A stretch of DNA of 64,000 bases from Methylomonas methanica (GTDB taxonomy: Bacteria > Pseudomonadota > Gammaproteobacteria > Methylococcales > Methylomonadaceae), in the NCBI GenBank assembly GCA_001644045.1, contig LUUF01000077.1, positions 62,001 through 126,000 on the forward strand, given 5' to 3'. Below, piece by piece: positions 26,299-35,648 of this stretch. Below the pieces are notes generated by a model. It worked only from the letters and a program-made list of their open reading frames with translations, did no database searches and had not been told where the DNA came from. The first letter of the stretch is position 1. Each line of letters begins with the position of its first letter. The translations under genes were made by a program, and so were the position numbers.

Positions 26299-26931
26299 CT
26301 ATTTAATGTTCCGCACCAAAAAATCCTTTTGCCCGCAAGACTTGGCTGCGCTTTTCACCACCTCGACGCCGCAACTGGCAGCCGCGCCGCGTTTATCCAG
26401 ACACACGAATATCTCCTTGAAAAACCGTCCGGCGCCGCTGCAGAACGGGGCAATGGCTTGTTCCTTCAGCCACGGGTTGGCCTCGGTAAAGGCGCTTTTC
26501 AATCCGTCCGCCGTAGTTCTGAAAGGTTTTTGCGGCCGTTGATAGGCCTCCGGGATGGCGACTTTGCCTTTCAGTGCTTGCGATAACTGAAAATAGCCGG
26601 TTTGGGTCAGTCCGGAACAGGTGCCGTGTTTTTCCCATTCATGTTCGAACAAAAATTCGGAGGGATACAAGTCCGGAAACGCTTGGGCTTGGCTAGGCGC
26701 ATAGGCTTCCTTGGTGCAAGAGCTAGGGTAGCCGATATTGTATTGCGGCCATAGACCATGCAACACCAAGCCCAGTTTCTTGCCGCACTGCTCGCGGTCT
26801 TTGGGTTGTTCTTCGCAATAGGTCGGCGACCAGGACAAAGCCAGTACATAAGCGTCGAACTTGCCGGGTTTGCCGTTGGCGGCCAGACAGGTTGAGAAAA
26901 TAGTCAAAAACAGCAGTAACCAATATTTCAT
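26299..26931 (-). CDS. Secreted RNase T2-family ribonuclease
   Basis: A 210-residue protein with a signal peptide (MKYWLLLFLTIFSTCLAANG). Both catalytic segments of RNase T2 are present: CAS I in LVLHGLWPQY and CAS II in FEHEWEKHGTC, giving two catalytic histidines and the acid/lysine residues. Cysteines fit the conserved disulfides. The enzyme would cut RNA nonspecifically in the periplasm or outside the cell, for nucleotide scavenging. It lies upstream of the PLD-family gene on the same strand but 100 bases apart; co-transcription is plausible, not shown. Confidence 0.93.
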   Translation of the reverse strand: MKYWLLLFLTIFSTCLAANGKPGKFDAYVLALSWSPTYCEEQPKDREQCGKKLGLVLHGLWPQYNIGYPSSCTKEAYAPSQAQAFPDLYPSEFLFEHEWEKHGTCSGLTQTGYFQLSQALKGKVAIPEAYQRPQKPFRTTADGLKSAFTEANPWLKEQAIAPFCSGAGRFFKEIFVCLDKRGAAASCGVEVVKSAAKSCGQKDFLVRNIK

Positions 26932-26989
26932 ACATTGCTCCAGGTATTACGGTGTGAGGCAAATCAAGTCGCCCAAGGAACCGCCGATA

Positions 26990-27007
26990 GGGCGAATGAA
27001 TTCGCCC
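26990..27007. repeat. Palindromic repeat downstream of glnE
   Basis: GGGCGAAT-GA-ATTCGCCC is a perfect 8-bp stem. Read from glnE it follows TGTAG and resembles the dispersed 'GTAGGGGCGAATTCATTCGCCC' palindromes of many bacterial genomes. It lies 23 bases after the glnE stop and could serve as its terminator. Confidence 0.65.
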
Positions 27008-27029
27008 CTACATTTTCATCTAGTCATTA

Positions 27030-29903
27030 TCAGAGCATAAACTGCTGCCAAATCCGTTCCACTTCCGCGCGCAGTTCGTGAAATTCGTCGCCGTGTGCAG
27101 TGGCGCTGAGGCCTTGCAAAACCTGATGATGGCCGTAATCGCGATAGGCGCAATAGGCGCGTTTTAACAGCGCGGCATCGGCGGGGGAGATAAAACCGTG
27201 CTGCTGCAAGCCTTCCAGCAGGCGGACGTTATCGGTGTAAGTCGCCAGACTCGGCTGCTGCGCGGTTTCGGCCAGTACGCCGAACTGCACAATGAACTCG
27301 ATGTCGGCGATGCCGCCCTGGCTTTGCTTCAGATCGAATACTGCCGGGTCTTTCGGTGCCAGGTTGTCGCGCATTTTTTCGCGCATCTCCCGTACCTGGG
27401 TTTTCAATTCTTCGCGGTCTCGCGGTAAGGCTAAAATCCGGCCGCGTATCGCTTCGTAGCTGTGTTTTAAGCTTTCGTCGCCGGCCACGAAACGGCCGCG
27501 CACCAGGGCTTGGTGCTCCCAGGTCCAGGCCTCGTTTTTTAAATACGCTTCGTAATGGTCGATATGCGTGACCAGCAAGCCGGAATCGCCGTTGGGCCGC
27601 AAGCGCAAATCGGCTTCGTAGAGGATGCCAGACAGCATTTTGGTATCCAGAATATGCCGGATTTTTTGGCCCAGACGTAAATAAAACTGGCCGGAGTTGA
27701 TCGGTTTTTCGCCGTTGGTTTGCGCATCGCCGTCGGCGCATGCGTATAAAAACACCAAGTCCAGATCGGAGCCATAGCCCAGTTCGATACCGCCGAATTT
27801 GCCGAAGGCAATAATCGCAAAATTTTGCGGATTAGGACCGGTGCCGGGCGGGTGGCCGTGCTTGCTGACCAGCATTTGCCAAGCGCATCGCAATACCTGC
27901 TCCAGGATGGCTTCGGCGGTCCAGGTCAGATAATCGCTGACGATCATCACCGGTATCACGCCCATGATGTCGGCGGCGGCCACCCGCAACACGTTCAGAT
28001 GTTTGAACTGGCGCAATGCGATCATCAGTTGTTCGCTGTCCTGGGTATCGACGCGGGCGAGTGCGCGTTGCAAGTCCTCGCGCAGGGCTTGTTTTTGCAG
28101 AGGGTCGTAGAGCGAACGGGTATCCAGCAATTCGTCGAACAGAATCGGATACAGCGACAGGTATTCGCAAATCCACGGACTGGCTGCCGCCAGTTTGATC
28201 AGCTGATTCAGCGCATCCGGATTTTCGGCGAGCAAGGCCAGATACACGTTGCGGCCGGCCACGGCTTCGAATAAATCCAGGATGCGCAGCAGTGTGGCAT
28301 CGGCGTTTTCGCTGTTCGGCACCTGTTCTATCAATTGCGGCATCAACCGGTCCAGAACGCCGGCGCCCTTGCTGGTCATGCGTTTCACGGCGTGCGATTC
28401 TTTAAAATCGACGAGCGCTTTTTGTATGCTCAGCGGATCGGTAAAGCCATAGTCCGCCAGGGCTTCCAACGCCAGTTCGTTGTCGGCGCGGCTGGACCAT
28501 ATCAAGCGGGCGCTTTGTTGTTTGTTGTCCTGTTCGCTGAGCGAAAATACCTGCTCGAAAATTTCCTGCACGGACTCGCGCACCTGGTCCAGCTCGGCTT
28601 TGAACGTACTCCAATCCTCGAAATCCAGCGAATAAGCCAAAATCCGTTGTGCCAGTGGATTGCCGGGCAGGTCGTGAGTTTGTTTGTCCTGGTATTGCTG
28701 GATATGGTTTTCCACGCGCCGCAAAAACCGGTAGGCAAACCGCAAGGTGGCCACGTCTTCGATGCTCATCAGTTGTAGCTCTTCCAATACGGCGAGGATG
28801 GTCTGAATTTCGCGTTGCTGCAAAGCGACGTCCTGGCCGCCGCGGATCAATTGAAAGGCTTGGCCGATGAACTCCACCTCGCGGATGCCGCCGGGGCCGA
28901 GTTTGACATTGTCGGCGCGATCGCGGCGTTTCAGTTCCTGGGCAATCTGGAATTTTAAGGAGCGCAGTTCCTCGAAGGCGCCATAGTCCAGATAGCGGCG
29001 ATAGACAAACGGTTTGATCAGCGCTGCCAACTGCTTGCCGGTATTGAAATCGCCGGCCACTTGCCGGGCCTTGATCATCGCATAGCGTTCCCATTCCCTG
29101 GCTTGGGTTAGGTAGTAATGCTCCATGCCGTCGAAATTCATGATCAACGGTCCACTGTCGCCGAACGGCCGCAGGCGCACGTCGGTGCGGAACACAAAAC
29201 CGTCCACGGTAATCTCGTCCAGCATTTTTACCAGCGAGCGGCAGATGCGGGTGAAGAATTCGCCGTAGCTGATTTCTTTTTTCTCGGTCAGCGTGCCGTC
29301 TTCGGCGTAAGCAAAAATCAGGTCGATGTCGGAGGAATAATTCAGTTCCCAGGCGCCGAGCTTGCCCATGCCCAGCACCACGATGTTAAACGGCGTGCCG
29401 TCCGCCAGCGTTGGCGTACCCCAGCGCTGGCAGGCTTGGCGGTATAAAAAATCCAGCGCGGTTTGAATGCAGACTTCCGCCAATGCGGTCAGGTCGGCCA
29501 GGGTTTCGTCCAGGTCGGACCAGCCGGCCAGATCGCGCCAGGCGATTCTGATCATCTCGCGGCGGCGGAACAAGCGCAATTGCTTGGCCAGGGCGGGTTC
29601 GCCGTCGGTGTTGCCGCTTCGTTGCAGCGCGGCGGCGTAATCGTCGCGGCGCAAGGGGGCGAATAAATCGGTGGATGTCACCAGGTCCGGAATCAGATCG
29701 GGATTGCGCAGCCAGCTTTCGCTGATGAATTGGCTGCAAGCGCAGACTTTTAGCACCGATGCGGAAAATACCTGGTTGTCGAAAATTTGCAGATGTTCCG
29801 GATTAAGCTTTTCGTCAAGCTGTGTGCAAAAGTCGGCGGTCAGCCCTCGCAGTTCATCCGGCAAAAGCACAGTGTGCTGGGACAGCGAATCGAGAAGTGA
29901 CAT
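27030..29903 (-). CDS. glnE: GlnE, bifunctional glutamine synthetase adenylyltransferase/deadenylylase
   Basis: A 957-residue protein, full length for the family. It contains two nucleotidyltransferase domains: VLGMGKLGAWELNYSSDIDL in the N-terminal deadenylylase half and FGKFGGIELGYGSDLDLVF in the C-terminal adenylylase half. Each is followed by a helical domain with GGIREVEFIGQ and GGIADIEFIVQ motifs. Under PII (GlnB) control it adds or removes AMP on glutamine synthetase, matching ammonium assimilation to nitrogen status. It appears monocistronic. Confidence 0.97.
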   Translation of the reverse strand: MSLLDSLSQHTVLLPDELRGLTADFCTQLDEKLNPEHLQIFDNQVFSASVLKVCACSQFISESWLRNPDLIPDLVTSTDLFAPLRRDDYAAALQRSGNTDGEPALAKQLRLFRRREMIRIAWRDLAGWSDLDETLADLTALAEVCIQTALDFLYRQACQRWGTPTLADGTPFNIVVLGMGKLGAWELNYSSDIDLIFAYAEDGTLTEKKEISYGEFFTRICRSLVKMLDEITVDGFVFRTDVRLRPFGDSGPLIMNFDGMEHYYLTQAREWERYAMIKARQVAGDFNTGKQLAALIKPFVYRRYLDYGAFEELRSLKFQIAQELKRRDRADNVKLGPGGIREVEFIGQAFQLIRGGQDVALQQREIQTILAVLEELQLMSIEDVATLRFAYRFLRRVENHIQQYQDKQTHDLPGNPLAQRILAYSLDFEDWSTFKAELDQVRESVQEIFEQVFSLSEQDNKQQSARLIWSSRADNELALEALADYGFTDPLSIQKALVDFKESHAVKRMTSKGAGVLDRLMPQLIEQVPNSENADATLLRILDLFEAVAGRNVYLALLAENPDALNQLIKLAAASPWICEYLSLYPILFDELLDTRSLYDPLQKQALREDLQRALARVDTQDSEQLMIALRQFKHLNVLRVAAADIMGVIPVMIVSDYLTWTAEAILEQVLRCAWQMLVSKHGHPPGTGPNPQNFAIIAFGKFGGIELGYGSDLDLVFLYACADGDAQTNGEKPINSGQFYLRLGQKIRHILDTKMLSGILYEADLRLRPNGDSGLLVTHIDHYEAYLKNEAWTWEHQALVRGRFVAGDESLKHSYEAIRGRILALPRDREELKTQVREMREKMRDNLAPKDPAVFDLKQSQGGIADIEFIVQFGVLAETAQQPSLATYTDNVRLLEGLQQHGFISPADAALLKRAYCAYRDYGHHQVLQGLSATAHGDEFHELRAEVERIWQQFML

Positions 29904-30070
29904 AGGCGGTATCCTGACGGGAGAACGGAAGCAGCATGATACCTAAACTGCGAACGCTACCCTAGATGCGGGCTGAAAAAATATCCCTACAGTAATCGGG
30001 TACACTTAACCCAGACCATGATGCGGCGAATCGCCTCGTCTTCAAGATTGATCGAACAGGAGCGCAACGC

Positions 30071-30547
30071 ATGAAAACCCCATATCTGTCGGCAATAGTA
30101 TTGATATTAAGCGCTTGTTCCAGTCCAGGTAACCAGTATTCGCATTTGGAAGGCGGACGCAGCCAGACCGGTCAGCCGGCCCTGCATGCGGTGCGTGACA
30201 ATCAATTGCGCGAGCTGATGGCGCGCATGGATAGTTTGATGCAGGAGCGGTTTATGACCGAGCAGCAATTGGACGTCGAGCGCCGCAAGTATTCTCGGCA
30301 AATCGGCGAGGCGGCGCGGAATTTGTCGGATAACGTCGGGACGATTATTGCCGGCATGCCCGGCTTACAGCTAAACGCCAGCGAACAAACCGCATTTTTG
30401 GCGTTGGCCAGCAAATTGCGGGAAGAGGCTCAGCAGTTGCAGCTGCTTGCTGAGCAAAATCATATCGATGCTATCCCGGATAGTTTGCATGAAATCAATA
30501 CCACCTGTACCTCTTGTCATGCTTTGTTCAGAAAGCTTGGGGGTTAG
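30071..30547 (+). CDS. Cytochrome c'-like lipoprotein
   Basis: A 158-residue lipoprotein (SAIVLILSAC lipobox near residue 16). A helical, Gln/Arg/Glu-rich body is followed by a single c-type heme-binding motif CTSCH near the C-terminus (residues about 147-151), followed by ALFR. A C-terminal CxxCH followed by xxFR is the arrangement of cytochrome c' and cytochrome c-556 four-helix proteins. It probably binds one heme on the periplasmic face of a membrane. It could sense or bind NO or carry electrons. The porin gene begins four bases after its stop, suggesting co-expression. Confidence 0.75.
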   Translation: MKTPYLSAIVLILSACSSPGNQYSHLEGGRSQTGQPALHAVRDNQLRELMARMDSLMQERFMTEQQLDVERRKYSRQIGEAARNLSDNVGTIIAGMPGLQLNASEQTAFLALASKLREEAQQLQLLAEQNHIDAIPDSLHEINTTCTSCHALFRKLGG

Positions 30548-30550
30548 AAG

Positions 30551-32041
30551 ATGAGCAAATCTCTACAACTATTTCTCATGTTGCTGTACTGCTGGCTGAT
30601 CAGTCCCGCGCAGGCTGCCGATGAAGACATCAAGACTTTGCTGAAAGCCTTGAGTCAGCAGGTCACTCAGTTACAGAGTCAGGTTGAACATTCCAATTCC
30701 CGGATAGAGCAGTTGGAGCAGGAATTGCAACATTACCGCGCCGAGCAAGTCGCGGCCAGCAAGTCGGAGAATAGCATTACCGTGCAGTCCACGGCGGCAT
30801 CGCCGACAACGATGGCGACGGTATCCGCCGGCCCCGCTTCGGCTAGCGATAAAGCCAAAGAAAAACCGGCGGTGACGGTCGGCGATGTGAAAGGTACGTT
30901 TAAGATTCCCGGTACGGATACTTCGGTGGGTTTGGGCGGGTTTGTGAAAATGGATACCTTATTCAATAGCGTCAGTGCCGGACGAGACAGGCTGGGCGAT
31001 CAGCAACTGGCGATGGCGCAAATTCCGGTGGGGGCGGCCGGAGAGCGTGGTCAGATCACGTTTCACGGCAAGGAAAGCCGTTTGTGGTTTAAATCGTTTA
31101 CTCCGACTAGCGACTGGGGTGACATCAACACCTATATGGAGCTTGACTTTTACGGCGATCCGGCAACGTACACTTATACGCCGCGCTTACGGCATGCCTA
31201 CGGCTCCATTGGTCATTTTTTGGCCGGGCAAACCTGGACCACCTTTCTTAATGTCGCGGCTTTGCCCGATACTTTGGATGTGGGTGGTTCGGCTGGCGCT
31301 GTCAGCAGTCTGCGTCAGCCTTTGGTGCGTTGGAGCGAGCCGTTTAATTGGCTGGATGTGCCTATGGAGTGGCAATTAGCGTTAGAGGCGCCGCGCAGCC
31401 GCTTGTGGATCGATAGTGCGCTGGAAGCGTCTGTTAGCAAAAGCGCCAATCCCAATCTGGATGCGGCTTATTTCACCACGCCCAACGCGGATCGCTATCC
31501 GGATTTGATGGCAAGGCTCAATCTGAATCCGGATTGGGGCAATGTATCCTTGGCTGCGGTCGGCAGGCAATTACGCTATACCAATGACACGACCGGCTAT
31601 CGGCAGGCTGATTGGGGCGGCGGCGTCAACCTGGCGGGACGGATCAATACCTTTGGCTTGGATAATATCCGCTTCATGGCGCATTACGGTAAAGGCGACT
31701 CGCGTTATGTGTCCACCAATAACACCTTCGCCGATGCGGCGCTCGATCAACATGGCGCTATCGAGCTGGTCGATGCATACGGCGGCATGTTGTCTTATCA
31801 GCATTGGTGGGATAAACAATGGCGTTCCAACGTAACTTATGGCTTTTCGCAGGCCGATTATCCGGCTTACGCAAATACGGTGTTGAGCCGTCAGGTGCAG
31901 TCCGTGCACGCCAATCTGCTCTGGAGTCCGGTCAGTCAGGCCATGTTGGGTGTGGAATACACCTATGCGACGCGCGAGTTGATCGATGGCCGGGATGGGG
32001 TGTTGCAGCGGGTGCAATTTTCGGCGAAATACAGTTTCTAG
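30551..32041 (+). CDS. DcaP-type trimeric outer-membrane porin
   Basis: A 496-residue outer-membrane protein with a signal peptide (to about 22, SPAQAA). An N-terminal periplasmic coiled coil (about 28-70, LLKALSQQVTQLQSQVEHSN...) is followed by a Ser/Ala linker and a beta-barrel ending in the aromatic residue of FSAKYSF. Motifs such as VGLGGFVKMDTLFNS and LRHAYGSIGHFLAGQTWTTF match the DcaP family, which takes up dicarboxylic and other anionic solutes. It is in tight tandem with the cytochrome c'-like lipoprotein gene, an unusual pairing. Confidence 0.87.
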   Translation: MSKSLQLFLMLLYCWLISPAQAADEDIKTLLKALSQQVTQLQSQVEHSNSRIEQLEQELQHYRAEQVAASKSENSITVQSTAASPTTMATVSAGPASASDKAKEKPAVTVGDVKGTFKIPGTDTSVGLGGFVKMDTLFNSVSAGRDRLGDQQLAMAQIPVGAAGERGQITFHGKESRLWFKSFTPTSDWGDINTYMELDFYGDPATYTYTPRLRHAYGSIGHFLAGQTWTTFLNVAALPDTLDVGGSAGAVSSLRQPLVRWSEPFNWLDVPMEWQLALEAPRSRLWIDSALEASVSKSANPNLDAAYFTTPNADRYPDLMARLNLNPDWGNVSLAAVGRQLRYTNDTTGYRQADWGGGVNLAGRINTFGLDNIRFMAHYGKGDSRYVSTNNTFADAALDQHGAIELVDAYGGMLSYQHWWDKQWRSNVTYGFSQADYPAYANTVLSRQVQSVHANLLWSPVSQAMLGVEYTYATRELIDGRDGVLQRVQFSAKYSF

Positions 32042-32058
32042 CTGTTTATCGGTTGTGG

Positions 32059-32088
32059 CGTAGAGACGCAAGATTTTGCGTCTCTACG
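32059..32088 (+). terminator. Perfect 13-bp hairpin after the porin gene
   Basis: CGTAGAGACGCAA and TTGCGTCTCTACG pair perfectly around GATT, 18 bases past the porin stop. The same palindrome type (GTAGAGACGCAAaattTTGCGTCTCTAC) is a widely dispersed repeat. It has no long T-tract but is strong enough to stop or stabilise the transcript. Confidence 0.7.
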
Positions 32089-32279
32089 TTGCTACGGCAT
32101 TAACGGTTCGGCAATCGTGATTGAAAATCAGGCGGAGGGATGGCAACTGTGTCTACTGTATTCTAATTGGTTCCATTCGCTTCTCCATTCTCTGGTATTC
32201 ACCCAACTGACAAGCGATTAGATCGTTAACTCTAACTATTCTGCTAGCGATATGTTGTCTGACTAAATTCTTGCGAAGA

Positions 32280-33848
32280 CTAACCCCTCAACAATGGCGA
32301 TTGCAAGATCAGCGCCGCCGCGATCAACACTCCGGTACCCAAGATGGCGCGCAAGGTGCGGGTGTTGTTACGTCTCAGCTGTTTACGCAACTCAAGCATT
32401 TCCTTTTGATGCTGTTGCATTTGCTGCTCCATGTGCGCGGCACTTTGCAAAGCTTGGAAAACCAGGCCGGGCATTTCGGGGATCTGCTCGGTAATTTCCG
32501 GGAATTTACTTAGCAATTCCTTGATTTTGGCGGAAGGGCCAAGCCGTTGTTTAAACCAGTTCTCCAGGAAAGGTTTGGCGGTTTGCCACAAATCCAGGTC
32601 CGGATAAAGCTGGCGGCCCAAGCCTTCGATATTCAGCAGGGTTTTTTGCAGCAAGACCAGTTGCGGCTGTACCACCATGTCGAAGCGGCGGGCGGTCTGG
32701 AACAGCCTCAGTAGCAGCAAGCCAAAAGAAATGTCTTTTAACGGTTTTTCGAAAATCGGCTCACAGACGCTACGGATCGCGGCTTCGAATTCTTCCACCC
32801 GCGTCGAAGCCGGCACCCAGCCGGATTCGATGTGCATTTGCGCCACTTTCCGGTAGTCGTGGTTGAAAAACGCCAGGAAGTTTTCGGCCAGATAACGTTG
32901 ATCAGAGCTGGACAGGCTGCCGACGATGCCAAAGTCCACCGCCAGATATTTGTCCGGCAATTGCACGAAAATATTGCCCGGATGCATGTCGGCGTGGAAA
33001 AAATTGTCGCGAAACACCTGGGTAAAGAAAATCTCCACGCCGCGCTCGGCCAGCTTTTTGAAATCCGCATTGCCTTTGCGCAGGGCTTCGATGTCGCCGA
33101 CCGGCACGCCGTAGATGCGCTCCATCACCAGCACTTTGCGGCGGGTCAGCGGCCAGTGGATTTCCGGGATGTAGAGCATCTCGGAATTCTTGAAATTGGC
33201 GCGAATCGCGCTGGCGTTGGAGGCTTCCCGCACTAGATCCAGCTCGTCGAGAATGGTTTTCTCGAATTCGGCGACGATTTCCATCGCTCTTAGACGGCGG
33301 GCGTCACTCCAGAAGCGTTCGGCCAGGCGCGCCAATTCGTAAAGCAAGCCGACGTCGGAATGAATCTTGTCTTCGATGTCCGGGCGCAATACTTTAACGA
33401 TGACTTTTTCGCCGCTGTTCAACGTTGCAGTATGCACTTGCGCGACCGAGGCGGATGCCAGCGGTTGCGGATCGAATTCGGCAAAGGCTTCTTCTATCGA
33501 TTGGCCCAGCTGTTGTTCGATGATTTTGCGGGCGGTTTCGGCGGAAAACGGCGGCACCTTGTCTTGCAGCTTGACCAATTCTTCGGCGATGTCTTCCGGC
33601 AATAAATCCTTGCGGGTTGACAGGGTCTGGCCGAATTTTACGTAGATCGGTCCCAGGTCTTCCAGGGTTTTGCGGATCCGCACGCCGCGCGGTTCGCGGG
33701 CTTTGCTGGTCCAATAGTTAGGCGACAAAAAAGCGATATAACGGATGGGCCGAAATAAATGGGTTTTTAAAACAATTTCATCCAAGCCATGGAACATCAT
33801 CACCCAGTTGATGTGGATGAGGCGCATCAGAATTTTCGGGCGAATCAC
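32280..33848 (-). CDS. ubiB: UbiB, atypical kinase/ATPase of ubiquinone biosynthesis
   Basis: A 522-residue ABC1/ADCK-family protein. Family motifs include KFGQTLSTRKDLLP (KxGQ), LASASVAQVHTATL (the Ala-rich loop replacing the P-loop), VIVKVLRP, FFHADMHPGNIF and AVDFGIVG, and one or two C-terminal membrane helices are present. It assists ubiquinone assembly, perhaps by extracting lipid intermediates. The start is a GTG at 33848 (GTG ATT CGC CCG) with AAGGA 11 bases upstream; longer in-frame extension upstream looks non-coding and would overlap ubiJ. It is the last gene of ubiE-ubiJ-ubiB. Confidence 0.95.
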   Translation of the reverse strand: MIRPKILMRLIHINWVMMFHGLDEIVLKTHLFRPIRYIAFLSPNYWTSKAREPRGVRIRKTLEDLGPIYVKFGQTLSTRKDLLPEDIAEELVKLQDKVPPFSAETARKIIEQQLGQSIEEAFAEFDPQPLASASVAQVHTATLNSGEKVIVKVLRPDIEDKIHSDVGLLYELARLAERFWSDARRLRAMEIVAEFEKTILDELDLVREASNASAIRANFKNSEMLYIPEIHWPLTRRKVLVMERIYGVPVGDIEALRKGNADFKKLAERGVEIFFTQVFRDNFFHADMHPGNIFVQLPDKYLAVDFGIVGSLSSSDQRYLAENFLAFFNHDYRKVAQMHIESGWVPASTRVEEFEAAIRSVCEPIFEKPLKDISFGLLLLRLFQTARRFDMVVQPQLVLLQKTLLNIEGLGRQLYPDLDLWQTAKPFLENWFKQRLGPSAKIKELLSKFPEITEQIPEMPGLVFQALQSAAHMEQQMQQHQKEMLELRKQLRRNNTRTLRAILGTGVLIAAALILQSPLLRG

Positions 33849-33862
33849 GGTGCAGGTCCTTG

Positions 33863-34489
33863 TTATTGAGGCTCGGATGTTGGGTGGGTCGAGGCTTCCA
33901 GGCGGTCGAGGCGGGCGCCGAGGCGGTCGCAATCACTACGGCAAGTGTCGATTTCTCGGAAAAATAACTCGGCTTCCGACTTGGCTGGCAGTTCGCGGGT
34001 TTCTTCCTGCAGGAATTCTTCCAGGTTTAAGCGAAAGGTCGTTAGCGTGTGCTGAGTCCAGTCACGGCTGCCGCGAAATAACTTACCCAGGCGCTGGGCA
34101 AAGGCATCGCCGGTGTAGCGGGCGATTTTGCTTTCCAGCTTGATGTCCAGTTTTTCGAACAGACGTTGCAGACGGCGTGCCAGTTGGGTATCGCCTTCGA
34201 TGCGTACTTCGCCTTTGAATAAGGAACGCATTGGCGTGGCGCTCAATCCCATCAAACCCAGCGCCGACAGCGAGCCGCTCAGCGTGGCATCGACGTTTCC
34301 CGGATAGCTTTCCAGAATTTGCATGCCTTGTGCGCTGGGGCAGAGATAGAGGCTGCTATCGAAAGAGGAAATGTGTACGGCGATAACCTTGCCGGCCATC
34401 GGTGCCAAGTACTGCTCCAGATTATCATCCAGCGCTAAATAACGATTCAGCGCGCCTTCCAATGTGGCAATAAAAAGCGGCTTAATCAT
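33863..34489 (-). CDS. ubiJ: UbiJ, SCP2-domain ubiquinone biosynthesis protein
   Basis: A 208-residue protein starting MIKPLFIATLEGALNRYLALD, with an N-terminal SCP2 sterol-carrier-like lipid-binding domain (about 15-110) and a C-terminal helix/coiled coil with RLGARLDRLEA. UbiJ with UbiK organises the soluble Ubi metabolon and binds ubiquinone intermediates. The start at 34489, ten bases after ubiE, is preferred to an upstream ATG that would lie inside ubiE. Gene order ubiE-ubiJ-ubiB is conserved in gammaproteobacteria. Confidence 0.92.
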   Translation of the reverse strand: MIKPLFIATLEGALNRYLALDDNLEQYLAPMAGKVIAVHISSFDSSLYLCPSAQGMQILESYPGNVDATLSGSLSALGLMGLSATPMRSLFKGEVRIEGDTQLARRLQRLFEKLDIKLESKIARYTGDAFAQRLGKLFRGSRDWTQHTLTTFRLNLEEFLQEETRELPAKSEAELFFREIDTCRSDCDRLGARLDRLEASTHPTSEPQ

Positions 34490-34499
34490 TGGGTATAGA

Positions 34500-35249
34500 T
34501 TAAAACTTATAGCCGCGGTGAACAGCAACGATGCCTTGCGTCATGTTGAAATACTCGCAACGTTCCAGACCGGCGTTTTCCATCATTTGCTTGAGTTCAT
34601 CCTGCTTGGGATGCATGCGTATCGATTCGGCCAGATAGCGGTAGCTGTCTTCGTCCTTGGCCACAATCGCGCCGATTTTTGGCAGCAGATTGAAGGAGTA
34701 AAAGTCGTAAACTTTTGCGGTAATCGGGTCGATGGGATGCGAAAACTCCAGCACGATCACGCGGCCGCCCGGTTTCAATACCCGGTACATGGAGCGCAAG
34801 GCCGCGTCCTTATCGGTGACGTTGCGCAGGCCAAAACCGATGGTCACGCAGTCGAAGGTGTTGTCGGCAAACGGCAGGCATTCGGCATTGACTTGGGCGT
34901 AGCGGATATTTCCGCTCAAACCGTGGTCGATCAATCGATCGCGACCGGTACGCAGCATCGCGGCGTTGATGTCGGCCAATACCACTTGGCCGGATTTGCC
35001 GACGCGTTTTTCGTAGAGTTTGGTCAAGTCGCCGGTACCGCCGGCGAGGTCGAGTACGCTGTCGCCTTCACGAACATTGGCCAGTTGCACTGCCACCCGT
35101 TTCCAGATGCGGTGGATGCCCATGGACATCAGATCGTTCATTACGTCGTACTGGCTGGCGACCGAGTCGAACACGCCGCGCACCAGCGCTACTTTTTCCT
35201 GTTTGGGAACCTGTTTGAAACCAAAATGGGTGGTATTGTCGTTTGTCAT
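34500..35249 (-). CDS. ubiE: UbiE/MenG C-methyltransferase
   Basis: A 249-residue SAM-dependent methyltransferase beginning [19 protein letters not shown]. UbiE signatures [27 protein letters not shown] (motif I), [13 protein letters not shown] and [15 protein letters not shown] are all intact. It methylates the benzoquinol ring in ubiquinone (and, where present, menaquinone) synthesis. The ATG at 35249 is chosen because sequence upstream overlaps the DUF971 gene and is unrelated. Confidence 0.97.
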   Translation of the reverse strand: MTNDNTTHFGFKQVPKQEKVALVRGVFDSVASQYDVMNDLMSMGIHRIWKRVAVQLANVREGDSVLDLAGGTGDLTKLYEKRVGKSGQVVLADINAAMLRTGRDRLIDHGLSGNIRYAQVNAECLPFADNTFDCVTIGFGLRNVTDKDAALRSMYRVLKPGGRVIVLEFSHPIDPITAKVYDFYSFNLLPKIGAIVAKDEDSYRYLAESIRMHPKQDELKQMMENAGLERCEYFNMTQGIVAVHRGYKF

Positions 35250-35257
35250 GATGTTCT

Positions 35258-35647
35258 TTAATTGTGTAGGGACGAGCGGCGGCTCAGGCCGGCGGCTTTC
35301 AGTTCTTCCAGATAATTCGACCATAGCAGCGGGAAATCCGAGCCCAGCTTGTACAGCAAGTCCCAGCTATAAATGCCGGTGTCGTGACCGTCGCTGAACA
35401 CCAGTTTGATCGCGTAATTACCCACCGGCTGGATGTCGGTAATCGTCACGTCTTCCTTGCCAATTTGCAGGGTTTCCTGGCCGGGGCCATGCCCAACCGC
35501 TTCCGCCGACTGGGTGAACACGCGCAGATATTCGCTGGGTAGCTCGTAAATGCTCTCGTCGTCGAAATGAATTTCCAGAATCGCCGAGACCTTGTGCAGC
35601 TTGATTTCGGTCGGGACTCGGTGAGTGGGGGTGATTTTTACACGCAT
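35258..35647 (-). CDS. DUF971 (GBBH-like N-terminal domain) protein
   Basis: A 129-residue small domain protein: [26 protein letters not shown], then [34 protein letters not shown]. This is the DUF971/gamma-butyrobetaine-hydroxylase N-terminal domain. The free-standing form is commonly encoded next to hslU and ubiE, and its function is not firmly known; some members are linked to iron-sulfur or metal handling. It is one base from the hslU stop and nine bases before ubiE, so it belongs to the same transcript. Confidence 0.9.
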   Translation of the reverse strand: MRVKITPTHRVPTEIKLHKVSAILEIHFDDESIYELPSEYLRVFTQSAEAVGHGPGQETLQIGKEDVTITDIQPVGNYAIKLVFSDGHDTGIYSWDLLYKLGSDFPLLWSNYLEELKAAGLSRRSSLHN

Positions 35648-35648
35648 T

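Noticed and set aside
32280-34489. UbiB and UbiJ longer starts
   Set aside because: The extensions overlap neighbouring genes; the GTG at 33848 and the ATG at 34489 match family N-termini and, for ubiB, a good ribosome site.
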